Positions 33,873 to 44,137 of a stretch of 49,837 nt of DNA are shown one piece after another. Source of the DNA: Planctomycetota bacterium (GTDB lineage Bacteria; Planctomycetota; PUPC01; JACPCR01); contig JAQBXN010000057.1 in NCBI GenBank assembly GCA_027625095.1, positions 1-49,837 of the forward strand, given 5' to 3'. How positions within the stretch are numbered: position 1 is the first letter of the stretch; each line of letters starts with the position of its first letter. The notes under the pieces were generated by a model, which was not told the origin of the DNA, ran no database searches, and was given only the letters and a program-made list of their open reading frames with translations. The position numbers were made by a program, and so were the translations under genes.

Positions 33873-36800
33873 ATGAAGGTCTTCAAGAATCACATCCTTC
33901 CCTTCCTTACGCTCTTTGGGGTTGCCGCGTTCGCTCTTTCAATACTTCTGCCGAAGCTCTCCCCTCCTTCCACCCACGGCTCGCCCGCGCTGCCCGCTGC
34001 CCCTAAACGACCGGTGGTCACCGCGGCGCCCAGTGTAGGCTACCTTTTCGGCTTTCATCTGAAGGGCGACAAGATCAAGGGCTACATCGATTTCGACAAA
34101 GAGGGAGACCAGAACCATCGCCTGCTGTTCTGGGAAAACAAACTCGTTCTGCAATGGGTGACACCGCAGGCAGAGAGGCTCCTTGCCGAAGTCCCTCTTC
34201 CTGATCTGTCCAAAGGAACGACCATGCGCGTCATGCGCCGTAATGGCCGCATTGTTGTGCTTAAAGATGACAAGGTTTTGCTTGCAGCCGGCGGCCTCGG
34301 TCTTGGCAGTGATGACACCCCGTCTGTTTCATTCGATCCGGACACAGTGGAACTGACCGCGCCCATTCATCGCCGGATGGGCAACATTTACTTTTCGGAT
34401 GATTTTATGCGCGACCAGGTCGCAGGCGTCTGGACCCCGCGCTCAGGTGCCTGGGAGATCAGCTCCACGTCCTTTGCAGCTAACGGGGCCAACCCGTTCA
34501 GCCTCTACAGCCGCGGCAAGGACAGTCCTGAAGTCGAGGACGTTCACCAGGGCCGCACCGGGCAGGAATTCGTAGGAATCGGAATCCAGCTCGTCCCGGC
34601 AATTCAGACTTTTTACCTGAACATCGTGCGAGTGACCGGCAACTCTCCCGCTGCCGAGGCCGGCATCAAGGTGCAAGACCAGATTACCAAAGTTAATGGC
34701 GAATCCGTGCAGAGACTTCCAAACGAAGACCCGGGCACACACTGGCAACGCACCTATGCGAAGCTGCAAGGGAACGAAGGTGAAGATCTGTCACTCACCC
34801 TTCTCAGCGGCGGGCAGACGCGTGAGGTCGTCCTGAAACGCCGCCAGCTCAAGTGGGGAGAAATCGAGAAGCGCATCAAAATCGAGCCTTACGAAATCAC
34901 CGAAACTTCACTCATCACCACGGGCCCGGCATTCTGGGATCAGTTTCATTTCGAATGCTCGGTCAAGGCAAGGCTGCAGGGCGCGGTGGGTCTGGCGTTT
35001 CACGTGCGCGATAAACAAAACTACCGGGTGCTCAGGTGGTGGGGGGACAACAAGCCGAACGGCCCGCATCATCAGCTCGAGCTTGTGAAAGTCGTGGATG
35101 GAGTCGAGACCGTGCTTGCTACCGCGCCCAGGCCGGGGGGCCCGAAACCGTTCCAATATTACAAACTCGGCATCGAGGTCGGGCCGAACTTTGTCATTGG
35201 GAAAATCGACCGGAAGCAGATGTTGCGTGCGGAACTCGATGACCTTTCGTTTGGTTCGGCAGGTCTCTACACATACTCGACAGATGGCGTGTCCTTTGAT
35301 GACGTCATTGTCTCGAGCAACTACCAGGATATCGTGGAGAAGACGCGCCCGGAACTGCCCAAGGCCATGCTCGCTGACGGCGCCATGTCGCCCTGGGTGG
35401 ACCTGGACAATCTCTGGATATCTCAGCTCACCACGGGCGTCCGCTGGCACGATTTTGAATTTCCCGGCGACGTGCAAATCAAGCTCGACGCGATGCCTCA
35501 AGACCCCACCCGGCTGATTATTGCCGGAGATGGCACTCTCCTCAGCCGCGGTTACATCCTCTACATAGAGCCACAGAAGAGGCAGCTCACTCTCTTCAGA
35601 GACACACTGAAGAAGGCCACCGAAGTGCTGCCGGCAGGGCAGGTGCTTCCGCTTGTCTTCCGCCGAGAGGGCAATCGGCTGATTGTCTCTTCGAACCTGA
35701 AGGGGCTCATCGACTGGGAAGATAGAGATCCGTTGAAACACACCCGGGTCGGCGTCCAGATGAGCAAGCTTGACGCGGTCGAAGTCTCGCCTCTCTCCTA
35801 TTGGGATTACACCTTCACCGATGCTCCGACCGATTGGGAAATAGCTGGCGGTCATTGGGGTACGATGAACCGATGGATCTGCGACCCTCGATGGTCATGG
35901 TTCGGTGGGAAGAGCAGGGGCGTCGCCGCCCTCTGGCACAAGAACGAATTTCAGGGAAACATCATTTTTGATGCCTACGTGGGCCTGATGATGGTCCGTG
36001 AAGCCCCACCGCTCGAACGTGCCGCAGACATCGGCATGACTGTTTTCGGCGACGGTAAGAATCTCTATTCCGGTTACACCCTGGTGCTGGCCGGCGATGA
36101 CAATTCGTGGACCCGTCTCTACAGAAATGGAGAAAACGTGGCCAGCACATCCGAGCAGTCATTCCTGCTGCCCGCCGATTACAGCGACCAGAGAGCCCTG
36201 GAACAGATCCACCGCCGTTGGATTCACGTGCAGATGGTGAAGCGGGGCAACGTGATCGAATGTTATTACCAGGATCGGCTGGCCCTCCGCTTCGAAGATG
36301 ACAATCCCATCAGCGAGGGCCGCATTGCCATGTGGACGGTCAATAACGGATTCGTGATCAGTCGCGCCAGGATTCTCGACGCCAGCGCACCCGGGCAGCA
36401 CGTCCCCCTTCGCACCTATGCACGCTTTGAAGACGAACACATCAGCAACTGGGTCAGCAGCGAACTCAGCGCCAGTATCGAGCGGATGGAAGCCGGCGAG
36501 TACAAGGTCACCAACCTGCTTTCTGGCGGCACCTTCGGGGTGAAACTCAAGCCGGAAAAGCTGGCCGCTGGCAAACGTGCCGTTCTGAAATTCAAGGCAA
36601 AATTCGACCCTCAGGCCAATGTAGACCTGTATTTTGAAGAGGCCGTTTCTCAGGTTCCGCTCGGCCCAGGCAAACGTAATTTCGTCCGGGAAAGTAAATT
36701 CGGACTGACCGGCCCCGCAGAGCCAACGGCGATACTGCAGACCGGATACGAACCCCAGAGGATAGCCATCATCGGCAGCGCACCCGAGGAAATCTTCGAT

Positions 36801-36980
36801 GGTGAATGGCAGCAAATCACCATCGATTTCACTCCCTACCTCCAGCGCAACCGCGAGATCAAGAATATCGTCATCGCCAACTACTCCAACTCGGACTACC
36901 TGCTGGCCGGCTTCTCCGGCAACAGGCAAGGCGCCACCTATTATCTCAAAGACATCGAGTGGGAATTCCGAGGACCGTAA
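33873..36980 (+). CDS. Secreted concanavalin-like multidomain protein with nested PDZ domain
   Basis: 1035 residues with an N-terminal hydrophobic export segment (ILPFLTLFGVAAFALSILLP). The body is made of beta-sandwich domains of the LamG/concanavalin type. A first small domain lies at about 50-130. A second begins at about 174 (FSDDFMRDQVAGVWTPRSGA), is interrupted by a PDZ domain (about 233-326; FVGIGIQLVPAIQTFYLNIV, GNSPAAEAGIKVQDQITKVN) and resumes at about 346-486 (FWDQFHFECSVKARLQGAVG). A third is at about 646-839, and a final carbohydrate-binding-like beta domain at about 848-1033. No catalytic residues are recognised. It probably binds glycans on the surface while the PDZ binds a protein tail. 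The ATG at 33873 was chosen for the export signal; the ribosome binding site is poor. Confidence 0.72.
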   Translation: MKVFKNHILPFLTLFGVAAFALSILLPKLSPPSTHGSPALPAAPKRPVVTAAPSVGYLFGFHLKGDKIKGYIDFDKEGDQNHRLLFWENKLVLQWVTPQAERLLAEVPLPDLSKGTTMRVMRRNGRIVVLKDDKVLLAAGGLGLGSDDTPSVSFDPDTVELTAPIHRRMGNIYFSDDFMRDQVAGVWTPRSGAWEISSTSFAANGANPFSLYSRGKDSPEVEDVHQGRTGQEFVGIGIQLVPAIQTFYLNIVRVTGNSPAAEAGIKVQDQITKVNGESVQRLPNEDPGTHWQRTYAKLQGNEGEDLSLTLLSGGQTREVVLKRRQLKWGEIEKRIKIEPYEITETSLITTGPAFWDQFHFECSVKARLQGAVGLAFHVRDKQNYRVLRWWGDNKPNGPHHQLELVKVVDGVETVLATAPRPGGPKPFQYYKLGIEVGPNFVIGKIDRKQMLRAELDDLSFGSAGLYTYSTDGVSFDDVIVSSNYQDIVEKTRPELPKAMLADGAMSPWVDLDNLWISQLTTGVRWHDFEFPGDVQIKLDAMPQDPTRLIIAGDGTLLSRGYILYIEPQKRQLTLFRDTLKKATEVLPAGQVLPLVFRREGNRLIVSSNLKGLIDWEDRDPLKHTRVGVQMSKLDAVEVSPLSYWDYTFTDAPTDWEIAGGHWGTMNRWICDPRWSWFGGKSRGVAALWHKNEFQGNIIFDAYVGLMMVREAPPLERAADIGMTVFGDGKNLYSGYTLVLAGDDNSWTRLYRNGENVASTSEQSFLLPADYSDQRALEQIHRRWIHVQMVKRGNVIECYYQDRLALRFEDDNPISEGRIAMWTVNNGFVISRARILDASAPGQHVPLRTYARFEDEHISNWVSSELSASIERMEAGEYKVTNLLSGGTFGVKLKPEKLAAGKRAVLKFKAKFDPQANVDLYFEEAVSQVPLGPGKRNFVRESKFGLTGPAEPTAILQTGYEPQRIAIIGSAPEEIFDGEWQQITIDFTPYLQRNREIKNIVIANYSNSDYLLAGFSGNRQGATYYLKDIEWEFRGP

Positions 36981-37192
36981 CTTTCACGGCCATCGTCATT
37001 GGCCTGCCCACGTCGGCCCTGCTGGCAGGCCCATTGGGATTTCAGGATTTTGAATCAGTGTTGGCTGGGTGACGGTTGAAAGTTCGATTCCCCTCTCGCT
37101 GAAGTGATTCGTGAGAGGGCCGAGCAAGAGGTTTACCCGCTGGGACGAGGTCAATTGAAGCTTCCGTCATTCATCAACCATCCCCCCTTCCT

Positions 37193-40100
37193 ATGCCCGC
37201 CATGCGCAAAACTCTCGCGCTCTGCGTAAACGTCCTCGCATGGCAGGCTGTTGCTCTTGCTGCACACGAAGCCGTCCCTCTCAAGCTGATCGATGGTGGC
37301 AAGCCTTCATCGGATCAAACATTCGCAAGAGCCAGGATCCGTGGTAACTGGCATGACGCCGGCATGATTCAATTTCAAATTCGTCGCAGCGACCCGACCA
37401 GGCAGAAAGTTTGGGTCTACGGGTCTCTTATAATCCGGCCTGACCTCTGGTTTCAAACAGCGCCTCAGCGGCTGAATTCCGACGATTCCTGGCAAAAAAT
37501 AGTGTGGGGTTTCGGGGCGGATCAGACCGACTGGATGGCCTTTGGCCACGGCCGGGTTCTCGATGATTATTCCCTGGCGAGAGTTGAAAGTCTGGAGCTC
37601 AAATGTTCTGCGGCCAATCCGGAGCGTGAGACATTTGAAATCAGGAGGGTGATGCTTCATCCCCGGGGGAACCTGGAAACTGAAGTCGCAGTCTTCGATC
37701 TGACGCCTCCGAAAGAGGGGCTGGCTGTCGACGACTACGCAGAGATCAAGTTTCGAGTAAATCGGCCGTACCGAAATCCGTTCAGTCCTGCCGAGGCGGA
37801 TGTCCGGCTCTTGATCGACGGGCCGGGCGGCAGGAATTTCGAATCGCTCGCATTCTTCAGTATCGACTGCGATATCGAGCCCATCGCAGGGCTGGCCGGC
37901 AGCGCTGCCAGCCAGGCAGTAGAAGGCGGGCTGACAGCCAGTCCCCGGATGCGGCTGCGGCAAACCGGGGCCGGATACTGGCGCGCCGGTTTTCGTCCTG
38001 CCGTTCCCGGGGGGTATTCCTGCAGGATTCAGTTGGCCGGACGCTACACCCTTCAGTCGGAGCCCTTCTCCTTCAATGTCGGTAGCCGGATTCGCCAGAA
38101 TTCGGGTCTTGATACCCCCAACGATGCGAGACGGAGCACTATAGAGACCAATGAATCGGTAAGCAGCTTCGATCACCGTGCTCTTCTCAGGCACAAACTG
38201 GATAGGCATTCAGCAACTGCATACGTGTATGAGCATGGTCAGTGGCGGACGTTTGAACTTCCGTGGGAGAAGACGGATGCGAATTCCGCCGATGAGCCGG
38301 ATTCTAAAAGTGATGAGTTGCCGCGGAGCGTCAATACCACGTTTACGCATTGGCATGCGCCATTGGAATGGTCATCCGGGCGGAAAGGGTTTGAGGGGCT
38401 TGGCCGCTATCACATTGAGAATGCCTGGCTGCTTGAGCGTGCCCTGCAGGGGGCAGAGGTTCGTGGCGAGTCTTTTCCCCTGAGGATCTTCGGTACGGAG
38501 GAGTTTCATCTGGCCAGCCGCAATGAAGATTACGTTTTCAGATGGGACGAAAATCCGTACGCCAGAGTCAACGGCGGGCCAGTCAATGCGCCGTCATTGT
38601 TTTTCAGTGAGAGCAGCACCCTCTATTCAGCGCAGCGTCTTTTGCGGTACGTATACGCCCGGTATGGGCATTACCGATCCTTGAGCCACGTGATACTTGG
38701 TTTTGATTTCGCGGTGCCGGTGGGAGCGGCTGACTGGCACAGACGGCTCGGAGATTTTTGGGAGGATCTTCCAGAGTCCGGTGCGCATCGGCCCAAGCTC
38801 GTCTCGTTGCATCCGCAGGCCGCTGGCGGCAGCGCGACTCGGGAAGTGGAGTTTCTGGCTGAAGCGCCAAAGGGGAACGAGGTCTTCCGATACTCGGGCC
38901 CGGCTTTCAATGACTGGTCCGTGTTCGACGGTTTTGCATTTGATTTGAAACTCCCGGCCGAGGCCCCGGAGGGGATGCAGGCGTTGATCCAATTGCAGGA
39001 CGACGGTGGCTGGTGGTATCAGCACATCTTCCAGGGCTTTCTCAGATCGGGCGATTTCAATCGGCTCTACCTGAATCTGGGCAGCGGCTGCCCGTTGCGT
39101 CCGGCCGGTCATTCGCGGCCATGGAATGCTTACACCCGCATGGCGATCAGAAAGCCCGAGATACTTCTATTCTCATCCGAGCGATGGCAGGGCGAAATTG
39201 AATCTCCCCAGGCGATGATGATTCAATTGCATGAAGGACACCAGGAGGGGCCAACACGGCTGGTGTCTCATCGCCGGCAACAGGCGATGTTCGGCGAGAC
39301 GACTGAAATCGTGATGCAGTTATCGCGTGCGTACTCCAACCCATTCGAGCCGTTGGTCGTGAAGCTGGACGCAAAGGTGATGCTGCCCGATGCCCGGTTC
39401 GAGACCAGGCCGGCATTCTTTTATCAGGCATACGAGGAACGGGAGATTGAAGGGAAGACCAAGCTTGTTCCCGCAGGGGCTCCGGAATGGCGAATTCGCA
39501 TCCATGCCGCGCAGCCAGGCAGATACGCCTATCGGATCCTCTTGAGCGAGGATGGCGAAGAGCCCAGAGAACTGCTCTCGGATGGATTTCAAGTGGAGGC
39601 ATCAGAGACAAAAGTCCAGACTAGATCTGAGCTATCCGAAACCGCACGCAATCTGCTCGTGGAAACACCCGATCGTTTTTCGCAGACCGTCTCTGCACTC
39701 ATCGGCGGCAAATGGACGCCGCCCGCTCTACCTGAGCCGGACGATGAGGGCGGAAACCTTGAACCTCAGAAGCTCTGGCTCGCGAATCTGGAGTGGAACC
39801 GTGCATGGGGCGAAGGCTATCTCGGCCTGGGCAGGTTCAATCAACTCCTGGCGTTTCGACTCGACCTCGCGATCGCAGAAGCCGAAACCGCCGGCCTCGC
39901 TTATCCGCTCCGGGTAATCGGCAATGAAGAATTTCACACCATAAGCACCAACATCAACCACAAATATCGATGGAATGATAACCCGCTCAATCAGCTCAAC
40001 GGAGGGCCGCTCCAACGCCCTTCGCAGTATTTCAACCACCCTCAACTGATTTACCGTTTTCACTCATACACTCGTTACCTCAATGCCCGCTACGCCGCCT

Positions 40101-43100
40101 CAAAAGCCGTCAATGGGATGGTGCTCGCGAACGACATGCCTGAGCCGGGCGTATGGGAATGGAATCAACAAGTCGCCCTGAGCTTGTCCAATCTGCCACC
40201 GTTCCGTATCGGTCACATCATCACCTGGCATCCACTCACCGGATCGAAACAGCACAAGGTGCAGACTGTTCCGGGGCCGTTCGAAGAATTGCGCCGTAGT
40301 GCTGACGCTCCGCGGCAGCCTTCTTTACCTGTCGCTGAGCGCCAGGACCATGGTTCCGCCCAGCCGGGAATAGAACAGCCTTCCAGCGACCGGGTCTTCA
40401 CATGCGAGAGCGTTAAGACCGATTGGAGCCACCATCACCTCGCGCGTGTTGCATTCACTCTGCCATCCGAAGCCCCTGACGGCATGCGGGTCATGATGGC
40501 GCTTAAAGATGAAGACGGATGGTGGTACCAGATGCTGCATCCATCCTTTTTACGCCCTGGCGATACCACTTCACTGCTGTTCGATCTGCGTCCGGGCGGC
40601 GGCCTGCAGCCGGTTGGCCATGCGCGGCCGTGGACGCCCTACAGCCGGTTTCGAGTGAACCATCTGCAATTCCGTCTCTTTTCGGCCGAGCCTTATAAGG
40701 ACAAACTGCTGCTATCGGAACTTGCTTTCCTTGAGCTGCCTGTTGCCACCTGGCCACTCCGGGCCTATGCAGTGGAAGGTCAGGGAAGGCTCAAGCGGAA
40801 TGAGATGTTCGAAGCTGCGTTCCACCTGAATCAACCTTTTCGGAATCCGTTCGACACTGCCGAGGCGGACATCTTTGCCACCTTCATCGCGCCTTCTGGA
40901 AAGAAACAGCGGGTCAATGCTTTCTTCACTCAGGACTATGAATCAGACAAAATCCCTGTTCCCACAGGCAGCCCCCACTGGAAGATCCGCTTCCGACCTT
41001 CGGAGGAGGGCCCGCATTACTACAGACTTTTCGCCCGTATCAAGGGAGAGGAAATGGCAGTGCATCAGGAGAACAGCTTCACAGTCGAGCCGCCCTCTGC
41101 TCCGGTTGCACGCCCACCCCTCCAGGCTTCCACGCTTTCTGATTTCCCATCTCTTCTGACCATTCACGATCTGTCATACGGCACTCAGGCCGAGTACGTG
41201 AATGGCGATTGGAAAGAGCTTTCCCGCCTGGCAACCAACGAGATTCCGCTCTGGCAGCCGATGCTCGAATGGACGAGCCGCTGGGGCAAATACAAAGACC
41301 TCGGCCTCTACAACCTCGAAGAAGCATGGCGGTCAGACGAGCAGTTGAAGGCAGCCGCGGCCAATGGCATTTCCGTTCCACTGCGGCTGAACGGGAACAT
41401 GGAATTCTTTAACCGGCGGAAGCATCGCTGGCCCGACAGTCCTCTCAATCTCAAGAACGGCGGGCCCCTCGATTCACCGAGCCATTACTACAAGAGCGCG
41501 GAAGCCTTGATGGCTCAGCGGCAGCTCTGGCGTTACCTGATCGCACGTTACGGACACATGCCCGCAGTGAGCGACTTGGTCCTTGCTGCCGACTTGGGAG
41601 CTGAGGGAGCGGAGGACTGGCACGCAAGGGCCGGAGGCGAGCTTGTGCCCATGCTGCCCGCGGGTAAGAGGCTGTTCTCGCTTCACCCGCAGGCGCTGAA
41701 GCACGAGAAGAAAGCCATCCTCGCCGATTTTGAGGGGCAGAGGCGGCCGCAGAATTTTCAGCCGGGCGAGCAGCAGAGTGTCGAAGACTTCCGGCAGGAA
41801 ACATCCATTGAAGGCGGAAAGGAGACCCGGCTTTCGGTGAGCGACGCCTGGGCCTCGAGTGGTCGACGCTCCCTGGCTGTGCGGCGTGATTTCATCGGTG
41901 AGGGCGAAGCGCCGTTCGTCGCTGACATTGATCAGGACTGGTTCGATTACAACCGCCTTGTATTCGATGTGAAGCTCCCGGAAGAAGCGCCTCACGATAT
42001 GCGGGTGATGGTCTTTCTGAAGGACGGCGACTACTGGATGTATCAGAACCTCCTCAACCCTCTTCTCATTCCGGGCGACGTCACCCGCCTCATCGTTGAC
42101 CTCACCTCAGCAGAGAAGGCGTGGTTGCCTCCACCGGCCGCCGAAGGAAAGGTGGATCCCAGGAGGCATTCGAAAACCTGGACTGATACTTCCCGCTCGC
42201 GGATTCGACAGATCGGTTTTCGTATCTTTGCGCACGAGCGCTACAACAAACCGGTCTATATCGACAACCTCCAGCTCTGGCGCACCAGGGGCATGCAGCC
42301 CGAAGGTGAACCGCGCATCACCCGGATTCAGTCCGATCCCGGGCAGGTGCCGGTGTTCGAACGTTTCGAACTGTCATTCCTGCTCGATCGAGATTTCCGA
42401 AACCCATTCGACACCGAAGAAATCGATATACAGGCCACGTTCATCGCGCCGGCCGGCATCCGCAAAACCATCCCCGCGTTTTACTTTCAGGATTATGACC
42501 GGCACGAGGTAAAGCAGTTCTGCCGCGAGCACCGGGAGAACGAATTGTTTGAGACTCTGACTCCCAAAGGCACTGCGCATTGGAAAGTGCGATTCACACC
42601 GACCGTGCCGGGCAACTATCAGTATTTTCTTACAGTTAATGGTCGCCGTGCCTGGCCGGCAGAGGGCGAAGCTGCCTTCACGGCCGCACCTTCAAATACT
42701 CCAGGCTTCGTGCGCGTCGCCAAAGATCGGCAGTACTTCGAGCACAGTACCGGGCAGTTCTATTACCCGATCGGGCACAACCTCCGTTCGCCTACCGACA
42801 ATCGCAACGATGAGGCGTACAAGGGCCGCTTTACCCAGGAGTGGCACCGGGGCACGTTCCTGTTCGATGACTACTTCAAAAAGATGAAAGAGAACGATTG
42901 CAACTGGGCCCGTGTCTGGCAGTGTTCCTGGTGGATGGGGCTCGAATGGACCCGCGCCTGGCCGGGCTTCCACGGCATCGGCCGCTACAACATGGAGAGC
43001 GCCTGGCGACTCGATTACCTGCTCGAACAGGCCCGCAAAAACGGCATCTATTTGCAAGTCGATACCACCAACCACGGACAGTACAGCCTGAAGATCGATA

Positions 43101-44110
43101 CGGAATGGGAGCGCAACCCTTACAACGTGAAAAATCCTGAAGACCGTGGCCCGCTCCTCCGGCCCAGGGAATTCTTCACCACCGACACCGCCCGTGAACT
43201 CTATACCCGGCGCGCCCGCTATACCGCAGGCCGCTGGGGTTACAGCCCGAACGTCTTCTCATGGGTGCTGATGACCGAGTGTGAATTCACCGATGATTAT
43301 TTCCTTACCGCCTATCGGGAAGGCGATGCAGGAAACAGTCCGATGCTCGTACGCTGGCACGAGTTTGCCGCCGGGCAATTCAAGAAATGGGACCAAAACC
43401 ACCTGGTGGCCACGCACTTCTCGCACCCGTTCCGTGGCACTGATGTCTTTAATTCGCCCGCGGTGGAATACGTACTCAGTAACACCTATTGGCAGAACTG
43501 GAAATTCAAGGAGCTTGGAGGACCGCCTGACGACAGTATCTGGATCTCATTGTTCACCTTTCAAGAATTTACCGGCACACACAACAAGCCAACCCTGGTG
43601 GGCGAATACGGCGGCGATGTGAACAAGAACAAGCCCGAACAGCTTGATACCGAACTCCACATTGGGGCCTGGTCGAAGGTCGTCATCCCGTACGCGGGCT
43701 CGACGGGTTACTGGTGGTGGCCCTGGCTGCACTACATGGATCGCTACGGCGAAATGAAGGCCGTGGCCAACTTCATGAAAGGCGAAGACCGCCGCGGCAA
43801 GGGCATGAAACAGATCAACCCAACTGTCAATAAGGGACTCCGTTGCATCGGCCTTCAGAACGACACCATGGCCGATCTGTGGGTGTTCAATCGCCGGATC
43901 ATCTTGCAACCGCTGGAAGCATTGGACCTCGAGGAAAACGCCCGCGTCGAACTCTCCAATTTAAGGCAAGGCAACTACAGAATTGAGTTCTGGAACACCT
44001 ACCAGGGCAAACTGTCTCACCAAATCCTGGCCAAAAACGATGCTGGTGGATTGGCATTCAACCTGCCGCCTTTCAGGGGGGATCTGGCCATCAAAGTGAG
44101 ACAGCAGTGA
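37193..44110 (+). CDS. Giant secreted DUF5060/glycoside-hydrolase-like repeat protein
   Basis: 2305 residues with a signal peptide (MRKTLALCVNVLAWQAVALA). It consists of four tandem sets, each with a carbohydrate-binding-like sandwich (about 30-155, 564-680, 1068-1183, 1578-1700), a DUF5060-like domain (about 192-298, 712-803, 1215-1301, 1733-1837; motif RNPFDTAEADI) and a glycoside-hydrolase-like segment (about 385-542, 863-1018, 1353-1506, 1838-2203). The last is a complete clan-A-type barrel (GH5-like) with candidate acid/base E2029 (MTECEF) and nucleophile E2138 (LVGEYGG), about 109 residues apart. The earlier three share LEW, LGRYNxEEAWR-type and NGGPLxxPSxYF sequence but have VILGFDF, MVLANDM and LVLAADL at the acid/base position, and they stop before the nucleophile. 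It probably degrades or binds a polysaccharide; substrate unknown. An ATG at 37202 is an alternative start. Confidence 0.8.
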   Translation: MPAMRKTLALCVNVLAWQAVALAAHEAVPLKLIDGGKPSSDQTFARARIRGNWHDAGMIQFQIRRSDPTRQKVWVYGSLIIRPDLWFQTAPQRLNSDDSWQKIVWGFGADQTDWMAFGHGRVLDDYSLARVESLELKCSAANPERETFEIRRVMLHPRGNLETEVAVFDLTPPKEGLAVDDYAEIKFRVNRPYRNPFSPAEADVRLLIDGPGGRNFESLAFFSIDCDIEPIAGLAGSAASQAVEGGLTASPRMRLRQTGAGYWRAGFRPAVPGGYSCRIQLAGRYTLQSEPFSFNVGSRIRQNSGLDTPNDARRSTIETNESVSSFDHRALLRHKLDRHSATAYVYEHGQWRTFELPWEKTDANSADEPDSKSDELPRSVNTTFTHWHAPLEWSSGRKGFEGLGRYHIENAWLLERALQGAEVRGESFPLRIFGTEEFHLASRNEDYVFRWDENPYARVNGGPVNAPSLFFSESSTLYSAQRLLRYVYARYGHYRSLSHVILGFDFAVPVGAADWHRRLGDFWEDLPESGAHRPKLVSLHPQAAGGSATREVEFLAEAPKGNEVFRYSGPAFNDWSVFDGFAFDLKLPAEAPEGMQALIQLQDDGGWWYQHIFQGFLRSGDFNRLYLNLGSGCPLRPAGHSRPWNAYTRMAIRKPEILLFSSERWQGEIESPQAMMIQLHEGHQEGPTRLVSHRRQQAMFGETTEIVMQLSRAYSNPFEPLVVKLDAKVMLPDARFETRPAFFYQAYEEREIEGKTKLVPAGAPEWRIRIHAAQPGRYAYRILLSEDGEEPRELLSDGFQVEASETKVQTRSELSETARNLLVETPDRFSQTVSALIGGKWTPPALPEPDDEGGNLEPQKLWLANLEWNRAWGEGYLGLGRFNQLLAFRLDLAIAEAETAGLAYPLRVIGNEEFHTISTNINHKYRWNDNPLNQLNGGPLQRPSQYFNHPQLIYRFHSYTRYLNARYAASKAVNGMVLANDMPEPGVWEWNQQVALSLSNLPPFRIGHIITWHPLTGSKQHKVQTVPGPFEELRRSADAPRQPSLPVAERQDHGSAQPGIEQPSSDRVFTCESVKTDWSHHHLARVAFTLPSEAPDGMRVMMALKDEDGWWYQMLHPSFLRPGDTTSLLFDLRPGGGLQPVGHARPWTPYSRFRVNHLQFRLFSAEPYKDKLLLSELAFLELPVATWPLRAYAVEGQGRLKRNEMFEAAFHLNQPFRNPFDTAEADIFATFIAPSGKKQRVNAFFTQDYESDKIPVPTGSPHWKIRFRPSEEGPHYYRLFARIKGEEMAVHQENSFTVEPPSAPVARPPLQASTLSDFPSLLTIHDLSYGTQAEYVNGDWKELSRLATNEIPLWQPMLEWTSRWGKYKDLGLYNLEEAWRSDEQLKAAAANGISVPLRLNGNMEFFNRRKHRWPDSPLNLKNGGPLDSPSHYYKSAEALMAQRQLWRYLIARYGHMPAVSDLVLAADLGAEGAEDWHARAGGELVPMLPAGKRLFSLHPQALKHEKKAILADFEGQRRPQNFQPGEQQSVEDFRQETSIEGGKETRLSVSDAWASSGRRSLAVRRDFIGEGEAPFVADIDQDWFDYNRLVFDVKLPEEAPHDMRVMVFLKDGDYWMYQNLLNPLLIPGDVTRLIVDLTSAEKAWLPPPAAEGKVDPRRHSKTWTDTSRSRIRQIGFRIFAHERYNKPVYIDNLQLWRTRGMQPEGEPRITRIQSDPGQVPVFERFELSFLLDRDFRNPFDTEEIDIQATFIAPAGIRKTIPAFYFQDYDRHEVKQFCREHRENELFETLTPKGTAHWKVRFTPTVPGNYQYFLTVNGRRAWPAEGEAAFTAAPSNTPGFVRVAKDRQYFEHSTGQFYYPIGHNLRSPTDNRNDEAYKGRFTQEWHRGTFLFDDYFKKMKENDCNWARVWQCSWWMGLEWTRAWPGFHGIGRYNMESAWRLDYLLEQARKNGIYLQVDTTNHGQYSLKIDTEWERNPYNVKNPEDRGPLLRPREFFTTDTARELYTRRARYTAGRWGYSPNVFSWVLMTECEFTDDYFLTAYREGDAGNSPMLVRWHEFAAGQFKKWDQNHLVATHFSHPFRGTDVFNSPAVEYVLSNTYWQNWKFKELGGPPDDSIWISLFTFQEFTGTHNKPTLVGEYGGDVNKNKPEQLDTELHIGAWSKVVIPYAGSTGYWWWPWLHYMDRYGEMKAVANFMKGEDRRGKGMKQINPTVNKGLRCIGLQNDTMADLWVFNRRIILQPLEALDLEENARVELSNLRQGNYRIEFWNTYQGKLSHQILAKNDAGGLAFNLPPFRGDLAIKVRQQ

Positions 44111-44137
44111 TGAGGAAGTGGGGAGGAGGGAAGAATG

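Noticed and set aside
34908..35855. 315-residue minus-strand ORF
   Set aside because: Antisense of the nested-PDZ protein, no recognisable domains or start signal.
37307..38209. 300-residue minus-strand ORF
   Set aside because: Antisense of the giant hydrolase gene; composition fits a shadow frame.
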